Assembly: GCA_027083445.1 (NCBI GenBank) | Contig: JALWOP010000475.1 | Location: forward strand, 1 to 33,462 | Direction: 5' to 3' | Origin: Planctomycetota bacterium | GTDB taxonomy: Bacteria; Planctomycetota; UBA1135; GCA-002686595 | Length of the DNA stretch: 33,462 nucleotides | Part shown: piece after piece, positions 23,465-30,583 of the stretch | Numbering within the stretch: the first letter of the stretch is position 1 | Layout of the letters: the number at the start of each line of letters is the position of its first letter | Notes under the pieces: model-generated | Told to the model about the DNA's origin: nothing | Seen by the model: the letters and a program-made list of their open reading frames with translations, nothing else | Database searches by the model: none | Made by a program: the position numbers and the translations under genes

Positions 23465-24492
23465 CCACGCTCCTCCCTGCGGCGACGAGGGCGGCTCTCG
23501 GTTAGCGCGGCTTCCGCCAACATGCATAGGAGGGCCAAGACCAGGGGCCACTGGTAGCGGTCGTGGGGGATCTTCTCCCTCCCCTGATCGTAGGTGCGGC
23601 CCTCCATGCGTGAGATGTAGCGCGCAAAGAGCTTCTCCAGGGCCAGGGGGGTCGTCCCCGCGACATAGGCACCGCGGGTCTCTTCCGCGATCGCTTCCAA
23701 GGTCTTGGAATCGAGCCGCGAGACGACCTCCTGCCCCTTCTCATCGCGCACGAAGGACCGCCCCCCGTCGGGGATCTTGCCCCCGTCCTCGGTCCCCATG
23801 CCGACGACGTAGATACGGATGCCCTGCTCGCTCGCTCGGCGTGCGACCTCGAGCCCCTTTTGCTCCAGATCCTCGCCATCGGTCAGGAGCACGACCGCCT
23901 CGTGGTTCCCGCTGCGGCCGTCAAAGAGTTCCAGGGCATGCTGGAGAGCTGCTCCCAGGTCGGTCCCTCCGACCCGGTTGTCGCGTGGCGAGAGCCCTGC
24001 GAGGAACCAGCGCAGCGCCTTGTGGTCCCGGGTCAGGGGCGCCACATCCCTGGCATCCCCCGAGAAGCCCACCAGGGCCACCCGATCCCCACCGAGCCGA
24101 TCGAGCAGGAGGGAGACCTCCTGCTTGGCGCGCTCGAGTCGGGTCTGTCCTCCACCCATGTCCGGGACCAGCATGGAGCGACTCGTGTCGAGGCAGATCA
24201 CGAGATCGAGCCCCTTGCGCTGCACTTCGCGCCAGGTGTACCCGCGCACGGGCCCGACCAGGGCGAGGCCGACCAGGAGCGCTCCGCTGGATGCCAAAAA
24301 GAGCCGCAGCCGAGCCCGGTTGACCGAGAAGAGGGGAAAGAGCCGCCGCAATTGACGGGGTTCGGCCAGCCGCGCACGGGCCCGACGGCGCGCTGCCAGG
24401 GAGACCAGCCCCAAGAGCGCGAGGGCCACACCGCTGAGCATCCAGCCCGCGAGGTTCGGTCGCTGCCAGTCGAAGCCGAGGAGCGCGCTCAC
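23461..24492 (-). CDS. batB: BatB-like vWA membrane protein
   Basis: A 343-residue inner-membrane protein with a von Willebrand factor A domain. Two membrane helices (about 16-33 and 64-82) precede the vWA domain, which has a full MIDAS metal site: DTSRSM (102-107), GGTDLGAAL with the metal Thr, and LLTDGEDL with the metal Asp. A last hydrophobic segment (WPLVLALLCMLAEAAL) is near the C-terminus. This is the BatB pattern. It overlaps BatA and the Q-rich TPR-type gene by 4 bp each. It is predicted to bind partner proteins in a metal-dependent way that the MoxR ATPase could remodel. Confidence 0.92.
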   Translation of the reverse strand: MSALLGFDWQRPNLAGWMLSGVALALLGLVSLAARRRARARLAEPRQLRRLFPLFSVNRARLRLFLASSGALLVGLALVGPVRGYTWREVQRKGLDLVICLDTSRSMLVPDMGGGQTRLERAKQEVSLLLDRLGGDRVALVGFSGDARDVAPLTRDHKALRWFLAGLSPRDNRVGGTDLGAALQHALELFDGRSGNHEAVVLLTDGEDLEQKGLEVARRASEQGIRIYVVGMGTEDGGKIPDGGRSFVRDEKGQEVVSRLDSKTLEAIAEETRGAYVAGTTPLALEKLFARYISRMEGRTYDQGREKIPHDRYQWPLVLALLCMLAEAALTESRPRRRREERG

Positions 24493-25526
24493 GGCAACCT
24501 CCGAGACCAGGTGCAGAAGGAGAGCCAGGCGAGCAGGTAGAGGAGCACGGCTGGAATGAGCAGGCGCGGATAGAGGTCGAAGTATTCGGCGAAACGTTGG
24601 TCATCCCGCTCGCGTCGCTCCAAGGACTCGATCTCGCTGTAGACCGCCTCGAGCTGTTCCACGGTCTCGGCGTGGAAGAACTTGGCGTCGGTCATCTCCG
24701 CGATGCTCTCCAGGTCGCTCGTGTCGACCTCGACCGGTTGATAGCCGACCAGGGTGCGCCGGTAGGCCACCCGAGGGCCCGCAAAGATCGTGTAGACCTT
24801 GACCCCCTCTTCAGCCGCCAGCTTTCCCGCATCGAGGGGGGGGATGACGTTCATCGTCTCCTCGCCATCGGTCAAGAGGATGGCCACCTTGCTCGGGGCA
24901 TCCAGATCGCGGAAAACCTCGACCGCCTTGGTGATGGCGATGCCGATCCCGGTCCCGTCGAGCTGACGCGGGGCAACCTGGATGTCCGCCAGGATCCCGA
25001 GCAGAGCATCGGCATCCAGGGTGAAGGGACAGACCAGGTCGGTGAAACCGGCGAAGGTGAATAGGGCCACGTTGTCCGCCGCCCCCTCTTGGTCGGTCAT
25101 GCGCCGGCGCGCGAAGTCGCCGATCACCCGCTTGGCGAGCTCGAAGCGCTGGGGTGCTCCCTCGCGTTCACGGGCCTCCATCGAGCTGGAGCGATCGAGC
25201 AAGAGAGCGATGTCGACCCCCTCGCCCTTGGTCGAGAGGGTCACATTGCCCCGCAGGGGCCGAGCCAGGGCCAGCACGGTGAGCACCAGAGCCGCCATCT
25301 CGAGAGCCACGGGCAGCCAGGACAGACGCTGGGCTGCGCTGCGCGGCAGCCCCTGGGGTAGAACGGGAACGGCAGCAGCGACCCGCCTGCGGGCACGCAC
25401 CCCGCGCAGGACCAGGAGCAGAGCGACCGGCAGGATTAGCAGGAAGATCGGGTCCGCCAGGGCCAGGTCACCCCACAGGGGCAGACGCACCTCGGCTGCC
25501 GTGCGGGTCGCTTCAGCGATCAGCAT
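24489..25526 (-). CDS. batA: BatA-like vWA membrane protein
   Basis: A 345-residue inner-membrane vWA protein. Two N-terminal helices (PIFLLILPVALLLVL, about 26-40, and VALEMAALVLTVLALA, about 73-88) precede the vWA domain with an intact MIDAS: DRSSSM (111-116), a Thr in DGTGIGIAI, and LLTDGEE. A C-terminal helix (LLIPAVLLYLLAWLSF) follows. It is paired with BatB, as in other Bat operons. The frame runs on upstream to 25637, but the ATG at 25526 gives a normal N-terminus and overlaps the upstream gene by only 7 bp. Confidence 0.92.
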   Translation of the reverse strand: MLIAEATRTAAEVRLPLWGDLALADPIFLLILPVALLLVLRGVRARRRVAAAVPVLPQGLPRSAAQRLSWLPVALEMAALVLTVLALARPLRGNVTLSTKGEGVDIALLLDRSSSMEAREREGAPQRFELAKRVIGDFARRRMTDQEGAADNVALFTFAGFTDLVCPFTLDADALLGILADIQVAPRQLDGTGIGIAITKAVEVFRDLDAPSKVAILLTDGEETMNVIPPLDAGKLAAEEGVKVYTIFAGPRVAYRRTLVGYQPVEVDTSDLESIAEMTDAKFFHAETVEQLEAVYSEIESLERRERDDQRFAEYFDLYPRLLIPAVLLYLLAWLSFCTWSRRLP

Positions 25527-26377
25527 GCCAGTGCCTCCTCGCGGGGCTGGTCCGCTTCGACCTCCTGGACAAGCCGGCGCAGGAGCGCCTCGGTCCTGCC
25601 GACCAGCTCGTCGATCGCGAAACGTGTGGGGCGCCACCCGGCGAACTTGATGCGGTGGCAGAGCTCGAGGAGCTCGCCCAGCTCCCGGCGCCGGCCTGGA
25701 TCGAGCCGGCCCTCATGCTCGAGCGCCGCCAGCCACTCCTCATCGGTCGACGCCGGCCGCGGCTCCAGACCCAAGCTCTCCTCGGTTGCCGAGCGCAGGA
25801 TCGAGGTCAGCTCGATCGCGAGCGAGCGGGCCTGCTCGCGGTCGAGGTCGGCCAACCGTTCGAGGGGACTCGAGGGGAGGGGGGCGGCTTTCCGGCGGCG
25901 ACGACGGCGCAGGACGAACAGGGCCGCGGCAAGCAGCCCCATCCCCGCCAGGAACCCCAGGATGTGGGTCGGGCGGACAGGGGAGGTGCGTTCTTCGACA
26001 GTGCGAAAGGCGGGCAGGGGGCGCGGGGCGTCCTCGTCCGCGGCCAGCACCCCCTGCACGGTGAGGGTGGTCTCGGGGACGGTGAGCGGCTCGTCTCCCC
26101 CCTCGAGCGTGAGCGCGGGAAGGGTACGCTCCCCCGCCTCCAACGCCGCCAGGGTCCAGTGCCAGCTCCAGCGCTCCCCCCGCCTCTCCCGGCGCGGCCC
26201 ATCGAGAATCGCCCAACCGTAGTCCAGCTCGAGCTCGGGCGGCTCACCCCCCGCCTTCCCCGCCTCGGGCAGGGTGAGCACGAGCTCGATCGGCAGGCCG
26301 AGCTGAGCCTCGCGCGGCGTCACTTCCCAGTGGGGCTCCTGGGTCTGGACCAGGGCCAAGACGAGGGCGCCGATCAT
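25520..26377 (-). CDS. BatD-like small membrane protein of the Bat operon
   Basis: A 285-residue protein with a short signal (MIGALVLALVQTQ), one Ig-like extracytoplasmic domain (to about 130), a membrane helix (HILGFLAGMGLLAAALFVL) followed by a strongly basic stop-transfer, and a cytoplasmic helical domain with ELTSILRSATEESLGLEP and LCHRIKFAGWRPTRFAIDEL. The cytoplasmic part resembles the DUF4381-like proteins that sit between DUF58 and BatA in many Bat operons. The ATG at 26377 overlaps the DUF58 stop by 4 bp (ATGA), which fixes the start against a longer frame reaching 26530. No biochemical role is known. Confidence 0.8.
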   Translation of the reverse strand: MIGALVLALVQTQEPHWEVTPREAQLGLPIELVLTLPEAGKAGGEPPELELDYGWAILDGPRRERRGERWSWHWTLAALEAGERTLPALTLEGGDEPLTVPETTLTVQGVLAADEDAPRPLPAFRTVEERTSPVRPTHILGFLAGMGLLAAALFVLRRRRRRKAAPLPSSPLERLADLDREQARSLAIELTSILRSATEESLGLEPRPASTDEEWLAALEHEGRLDPGRRRELGELLELCHRIKFAGWRPTRFAIDELVGRTEALLRRLVQEVEADQPREEALAC

Positions 26378-27300
26378 GAACGCGCCCCCCGGGCCAGGGC
26401 GCGCCGCCGGAAGAACTCCACCAGGGGCGCGGCCAGATCGGTGTCGATGCGCAGGTCGAAGCGGTCGACCCGGGCGCGAGCCAGAGCGTGATGAATGCGC
26501 GCACGACGCTCGTTGGCTGCCTGCTCCCAAGCATCGCGCACGGCCCGGCTGCGCGTGTCGACCTCCCCCCTCCCCCCACGGCTGATACCGTCGAGGCGCA
26601 GGAGCCCCACATCGGGCAGATGCTCCTCGAAGGGATCGATCGTGCGTACGGCGATCAGGTCGTGGCGATTGCCGAGGCGGGCGAGCTCTTCGACCCAGCC
26701 GTCGTCCTCTGCGCTCGTGCAGAGGAAATCCGAGACGAGAAAGACGAGTGAACGCCGCCGCAGGACACGGCCGGCAAAGGCCAGGGCGCCCTCCAGGTCA
26801 CTGCCCTCCCGAGCCGGAGGAGCGGAGAGGACCTCGCGGATCATGCGCATCGCGTGCCCCCGTCCCTTGCTCGCGGGCAGGTGCGTCCCGATGGTCTCGC
26901 CGAAGAGGGTCACGCCGATGCGATCCTGATGCCGGAGGGCCACCAGGGTCAGGAGGCCCGCGAACTGGGCGGCGGCTTCGCGCTTGGTCCAGCGCCGGGT
27001 ACCGAAATCCATCGGCGGGCCGCTGTCGACCAGGACGTGAACACTGAGCTCACGCTCCTCGCGAAAGGTCTTGACGAAGGGTTCCCCCGTGCGCGCGGTG
27101 ACGTTCCAGTCGATGGCCCGCACGTCGTCGCCAGGGATGTAGGGGCGCACCTCCTCGAACTCGATCCCCTGCCCGCGGAAGGTGGAGCGGTAGCTCCCCG
27201 CCAGGGCGGTGTTGACCAGCTTGTGGGTGCGGAAGTGGATCTGCCGCACGCGGGCGAGGAGCTCGCCCTGGACGCTGTCGTTCTTCGAGGCTACGGACAC
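26374..27300 (-). CDS. DUF58 protein (vWA-like, MoxR-associated)
   Basis: A 308-residue cytoplasmic protein. The DUF58 hallmark FRGQGIEFEEVRPYIPGDDVRAIDWNVTAR lies at about 42-71. A vWA-like fold follows, with VHVLVDSGPPMDFG at the MIDAS position (DSGPPM instead of DxSxS, so metal binding is doubtful), as is common in DUF58. Proteins of this family are regularly encoded next to MoxR ATPases and are thought to be their partners. The start is GTG at 27300, 17 bp after the MoxR stop, with no clear Shine-Dalgarno sequence. Confidence 0.93.
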   Translation of the reverse strand: MSVASKNDSVQGELLARVRQIHFRTHKLVNTALAGSYRSTFRGQGIEFEEVRPYIPGDDVRAIDWNVTARTGEPFVKTFREERELSVHVLVDSGPPMDFGTRRWTKREAAAQFAGLLTLVALRHQDRIGVTLFGETIGTHLPASKGRGHAMRMIREVLSAPPAREGSDLEGALAFAGRVLRRRSLVFLVSDFLCTSAEDDGWVEELARLGNRHDLIAVRTIDPFEEHLPDVGLLRLDGISRGGRGEVDTRSRAVRDAWEQAANERRARIHHALARARVDRFDLRIDTDLAAPLVEFFRRRALARGARS

Positions 27301-27317
27301 GTCGAGTGAGGGGAACC

Positions 27318-28328
27318 TCAGGGAACGGGAATGGTCTCCAGGACGCGGGCGACGAGTTGGTCGGAGTCGAGACCTGCCGCTTCGGCTTCGTAGGTGGGTA
27401 GGATGCGATGGCGCAGGACCTGGGGCGCGATGGCCTTGATATCGGTAGGGGTCACATAGCCGCGGTGATGCAAGAAGGCATGACCGCGGGCGGCGAGAGT
27501 CAGCCAGATCGTGGCCCGAGGCGAGGCACCGTACTGGATGTAGCCCGCGAGTTCCTGCAGGCCGGCCGCCTCCGGCTGGCGGGTCGCACGCACCAGATCG
27601 AGGGCGTACTGGGCCAGGCGCGGGTCGACGACGATCCGGTCGACCATACGGCGCGAGTATTCGATCGTGTCGAGATCGATCACGGGCTCGATGGAGGTCT
27701 TGGGACCGGTGCGCGACATGCGACCTGCGATGGCCAGCTCCTCTTCGGGGGCCGGGTAGTCGACGATCACCTTGAGAGCGAAGCGGTCGAGCTGGGCCTC
27801 GGGCAGGGGGTAGGTACCCTCCTGCTCGATGGGGTTTTGGGTCGCGAGCACCATGAAGGGACGGGGCAGCTCGAAGGTCTCGCCGCCGATCGAGACCTGC
27901 CGCTCCTGCATCCCCTCGAGCAGGGCGGACTGCACCTTGGCCGGAGCCCGGTTGATCTCGTCCGCCAGGACGAAGTTGGCGAAGATCGGCCCCTTGCGGA
28001 CGGTGAAGGTCCCCTCTCGCGCGTTGTAGATCTCGGTCCCGACCAGGTCGGAGGGCAACAGATCGGGGGTGAATTGAAGGCGGTTGAAGGTCGCGTGTAC
28101 CGCCTGGGCCAGGAGCGAAGCGGCCAGGGACTTGGCCAGCCCGGGCACCCCTTCGAGCAGCACGTGGCCCCCCGTCAGGAGGGCGATCGTCAGGTCCTGC
28201 GCCAGCTCGCGCTGTCCCACGAGGACCTCCTCCAGGGCCCGGTGCAGGTCCTTGACCCAGGCCGAGGCCTGGACGATCTCTTCCTCGGCTTGAACGGAAA
28301 AGGGAGCGGTCGAGGGTTGGTCAGTCAT
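27318..28328 (-). CDS. moxR: MoxR-family AAA+ ATPase
   Basis: A 336-residue cytoplasmic AAA+ ATPase of the MoxR class, thought to act as a chaperone for vWA-domain partners. Walker A is GVPGLAKS (about 60-67), Walker B FVLADEIN, sensor 1 MVLATQNPIEQEGTYPLPEAQLDRF, and a lid domain ends with LAARGHAFLHHRGYVTPTDI. The ATG at 28328 has GGAAG five bases upstream. A GTG four codons earlier (28340) is the alternative. It is the first gene of the Bat operon (moxR, DUF58, BatD-like, batA, batB, TPR-type, batD, TPR/SH3), so its promoter should lie at 28329-28413. Confidence 0.95.
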   Translation of the reverse strand: MTDQPSTAPFSVQAEEEIVQASAWVKDLHRALEEVLVGQRELAQDLTIALLTGGHVLLEGVPGLAKSLAASLLAQAVHATFNRLQFTPDLLPSDLVGTEIYNAREGTFTVRKGPIFANFVLADEINRAPAKVQSALLEGMQERQVSIGGETFELPRPFMVLATQNPIEQEGTYPLPEAQLDRFALKVIVDYPAPEEELAIAGRMSRTGPKTSIEPVIDLDTIEYSRRMVDRIVVDPRLAQYALDLVRATRQPEAAGLQELAGYIQYGASPRATIWLTLAARGHAFLHHRGYVTPTDIKAIAPQVLRHRILPTYEAEAAGLDSDQLVARVLETIPVP

Positions 28329-28376
28329 CGGTTCTTCCACGGCGGGGCGCTGGTCTATACGTCAGGCGCGCGCCGA

Positions 28377-28406
28377 GGGTAGTCGTCTCCCGCGCAAACA
28401 CTACCC
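28377..28406. promoter_or_regulatory. Inverted repeat upstream of the moxR-bat operon
   Basis: The 7-bp arms gggtagt (28377-28383) and actaccc (28400-28406) are exact inverted copies around a 16-bp spacer, about 50-80 bp upstream of the moxR start. On the minus strand a TATAGA lies closer to the gene, without a recognisable -35 partner at 17 bp. This could be an operator or part of an mRNA leader; no regulator is identified. Confidence 0.4.
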
Positions 28407-28413
28407 ACCGACT

Positions 28414-28438
28414 CGATCTTCCCCATCTGGGAAGATCG
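28414..28438 (-). terminator. Hairpin after the MscS gene, before the bat operon
   Basis: Arms 28414-28423 (cgatcttccc) and 28429-28438 (gggaagatcg) pair perfectly over 10 bp around a 5-base loop. It begins 9 bp after the stop of the mechanosensitive-channel gene on the minus strand. No T-run follows. It probably separates the HEAT-transglycosylase-MscS transcript from the bat operon. Confidence 0.65.
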
Positions 28439-28446
28439 CTGGGCCC

Positions 28447-29781
28447 CTACCCCGCGTCGTCCCCCCCCGGCGCAGCGATGGGGCTGCCCCCCTGGATGAA
28501 CTTGACCTTGCCGGGCTTGGAACCGCCATAGGGTGCCAGGCTCTCCTCCGCCACGGACGCCCCGATCTCGCGGCCGAGCTTCGCCCCATCCTGGTCACTG
28601 GTGGGGGGATCGGGGTGCTCCTCGGCCTGGCCCTGGATCAGGTGCACCGTGCGCGTGGGGAAGGCGAACTCGACCCCCAGGCGCTCGGCTACGCGCAGGA
28701 TGTCCGCCATCAAACGGTGCTTCTCACGCAGCTCCATGGCCCAATCGGGGGTCTGGACAAAGGCGTAGAGCAGGATCTCGAGGGCCGACTCCCCAAAGCC
28801 GACGAAGTAGACGTGGTAGTAGTCCTTGCGCGTGTAGGGATGCCGGCGGATCAGCTCGCGCACGGCCTCACAGAAGGCCTCGACCTTCGAGGGCGGAGTC
28901 GCATAGGAGAGGCCCAAGGTAGCCTTGATGCGCCGGTAACGCCGCGCCCCCCAGTTGTCGACCTTGGCGCTGATGAAGTGCCGGTTGGGGACGGTGATCA
29001 CCGAGTTGTAAAAGGTGCGCACACGCGTGGAACGAAAGCCCACGCGCTCCACCGTCCCGTCGACATCGTCGACGGTGATCCAGTCCCCGAGCTCGAAGGG
29101 CTTGTCCAAGAGGACGGTGAAGGTCCCGAAGACGTTCTCGAGCGAGTCCTTGAAGGCAAAGGCCAGAACCGCACCGCCGAGACCGATGCCGGCGATCAGC
29201 TTCCACAGATCCTCGGTCCCCTGGGAGGCGATGTAGGCGATCCCGGCCAGGACGACGAAGATCTTGAGCGTGCGCCGGAGCAGCGGCACGAGCATGTCGT
29301 CGAACTTGTTCTGGGTGCGTTCCGCGCGCCCGCGTAGGAAGTCGCACACCAGGTCGACGCTGCGCCAGGCCGCCACGATCCCCGCCAGGGAGAGGATCAC
29401 CGAACCCGCAAAGCTCAAGGCAGACTCGACCAGGGGGTTCTTGATGTCCAGGATGGGCAGAAGGCCCACGAAGACATACCAGGTCACCATGACCCCCACG
29501 GGCCGCACGAAGCCGGTCAGACGGCGCTCATTGACCTTGACCTTCTCCTGCCCCGCCGCCTTGCGAGCCAGACGGCGCAGAACCGCGGAGACGAAGCGCT
29601 CGAGCACGACCCCGAGCGCCACGAGGGTGAGCAACCCGACCCACTGCCAGTTCTCCAAGAGGAAGCTGACCTCCCGCAGGAAGGAGCCCTCGCCGAGCCT
29701 CTCCCGCAGGAGATCCGCCAGGGTCTGCGTCGCGGGGGAGGGGTCGGTCACTAGCGCGAGGGAGAGAAGAAGCGCGTGCAT
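28447..29781 (-). CDS. MscS-family mechanosensitive ion channel
   Basis: A 444-residue inner-membrane channel that would release solutes under hypo-osmotic shock. It has a short hydrophobic N-terminus, several membrane helices (for example WVGLLTLVALGVVLERFV, GVMVTWYVFVGLLPIL, LSFAGSVILSLAGIVAAW), and the pore-lining helix with GIGLGGAVLAFAFKDSLENVFG. The beta domain follows (FELGDWITVDDVDGTVERVGFRSTRVRTFYNSVITVPN), then an alpha/beta C-terminal domain and a short disordered tail ending IAAPGGDDAG. The ATG at 29781 is taken, because the longer frame to 29877 runs into the transglycosylase gene. It lies 55 bp after that gene on the same strand. Confidence 0.94.
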   Translation of the reverse strand: MHALLLSLALVTDPSPATQTLADLLRERLGEGSFLREVSFLLENWQWVGLLTLVALGVVLERFVSAVLRRLARKAAGQEKVKVNERRLTGFVRPVGVMVTWYVFVGLLPILDIKNPLVESALSFAGSVILSLAGIVAAWRSVDLVCDFLRGRAERTQNKFDDMLVPLLRRTLKIFVVLAGIAYIASQGTEDLWKLIAGIGLGGAVLAFAFKDSLENVFGTFTVLLDKPFELGDWITVDDVDGTVERVGFRSTRVRTFYNSVITVPNRHFISAKVDNWGARRYRRIKATLGLSYATPPSKVEAFCEAVRELIRRHPYTRKDYYHVYFVGFGESALEILLYAFVQTPDWAMELREKHRLMADILRVAERLGVEFAFPTRTVHLIQGQAEEHPDPPTSDQDGAKLGREIGASVAEESLAPYGGSKPGKVKFIQGGSPIAAPGGDDAG

Positions 29782-29836
29782 CTTGCCGCGGATCCTACTG
29801 CCCCCGTCCTCCCCGCCAAAGCCTGACCCGGCAGGC

Positions 29837-30553
29837 TCAGCGCAGGGATTCCACCCCCTCCACGGGCCGCACGACACCCCGCTCCGCGAAGGCTTTCATC
29901 TTGGCCAGTACCCCGGTCGCATACTCCAGGGTCCCCGTGGTCCGCTCCCCGGCCTGGTGTCGCTGCCACTCCCGTCGGCGCCAGCTCTGGTAGCTCCCCT
30001 CACGCTCGATCCATCCCTGCAGCCGAGCCCGGCCGGCGTTGTAGGAGACCAGGACCGCTTCGAGGCTCCAGTCTCCTCGGTGTTCGAGCAGCCAGGCCAG
30101 GTGAGCCGCCCCCAGGCGAATGTTGAGGCGATCGTCGTCCCGCACGCTCTCGAGAGAGGGTGCGGCCCCCTCCAATCCGAGCCGCCGGGCGGCATCCGCG
30201 ATCGCCGGAGCGGTGAGCTGCATCAGACCGACCGCCCCCGCGTGGGAGGTCTGCCCTCCCCGACCCCGGGACTCCATGAACATCACCGCCGCGATCAGGT
30301 AGGGGTCGACACCCGACTCCCGCGCGGCGGCCTCGATCCAGGGAGCATACCCCTCGACCAGTTCCATGCCGCGCTCATCGCGGATCTCGATCGCAAAGGC
30401 CCGCGCCCTGGGCCAGAGGGCCCAGGCGCCCAAGAGGGTCCCCGAGAGCAGAGCAGCGAGGAGAGCGAGGCGGCTTCCGCGCCCCGCGCCCCACTTCCGC
30501 GCAGCCCCAGCCAGCCCGGCCAGGCGCCGGCGAATCGCGCCTAGTCGGTCCAC
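29837..30553 (-). CDS. Membrane-anchored lytic transglycosylase (SLT family)
   Basis: A 238-residue peptidoglycan lytic transglycosylase. A basic N-terminus is followed by a membrane anchor (LALLAALLSGTLLGAWAL, about 29-46), placing the enzyme in the periplasm. The SLT domain has the catalytic Glu94 in AVMFMESRG, then SHAGAVGLMQLTAPAI, a VSYNAGRARLQGW segment and a C-terminal ETWQ-like TLEYATGVL. The start is GTG at 30553, with GGGGAG 10 bases upstream. It sits between the HEAT-repeat gene (30 bp) and the MscS gene (55 bp), so all three are likely one transcript. Confidence 0.92.
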   Translation of the reverse strand: MDRLGAIRRRLAGLAGAARKWGAGRGSRLALLAALLSGTLLGAWALWPRARAFAIEIRDERGMELVEGYAPWIEAAARESGVDPYLIAAVMFMESRGRGGQTSHAGAVGLMQLTAPAIADAARRLGLEGAAPSLESVRDDDRLNIRLGAAHLAWLLEHRGDWSLEAVLVSYNAGRARLQGWIEREGSYQSWRRREWQRHQAGERTTGTLEYATGVLAKMKAFAERGVVRPVEGVESLR

Positions 30554-30583
30554 GGTTCGCTCTCCCCCCGGATGACTCTCTTC

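Noticed and set aside
27408-28382. Long plus-strand frame opposite moxR, and similar frames opposite the HEAT gene (30572-31441), the GT4 gene (3508-4674) and the chemoreceptor (5417-6424).
   Set aside because: All mirror well-supported genes and have the composition expected from reversed GC-rich codons.
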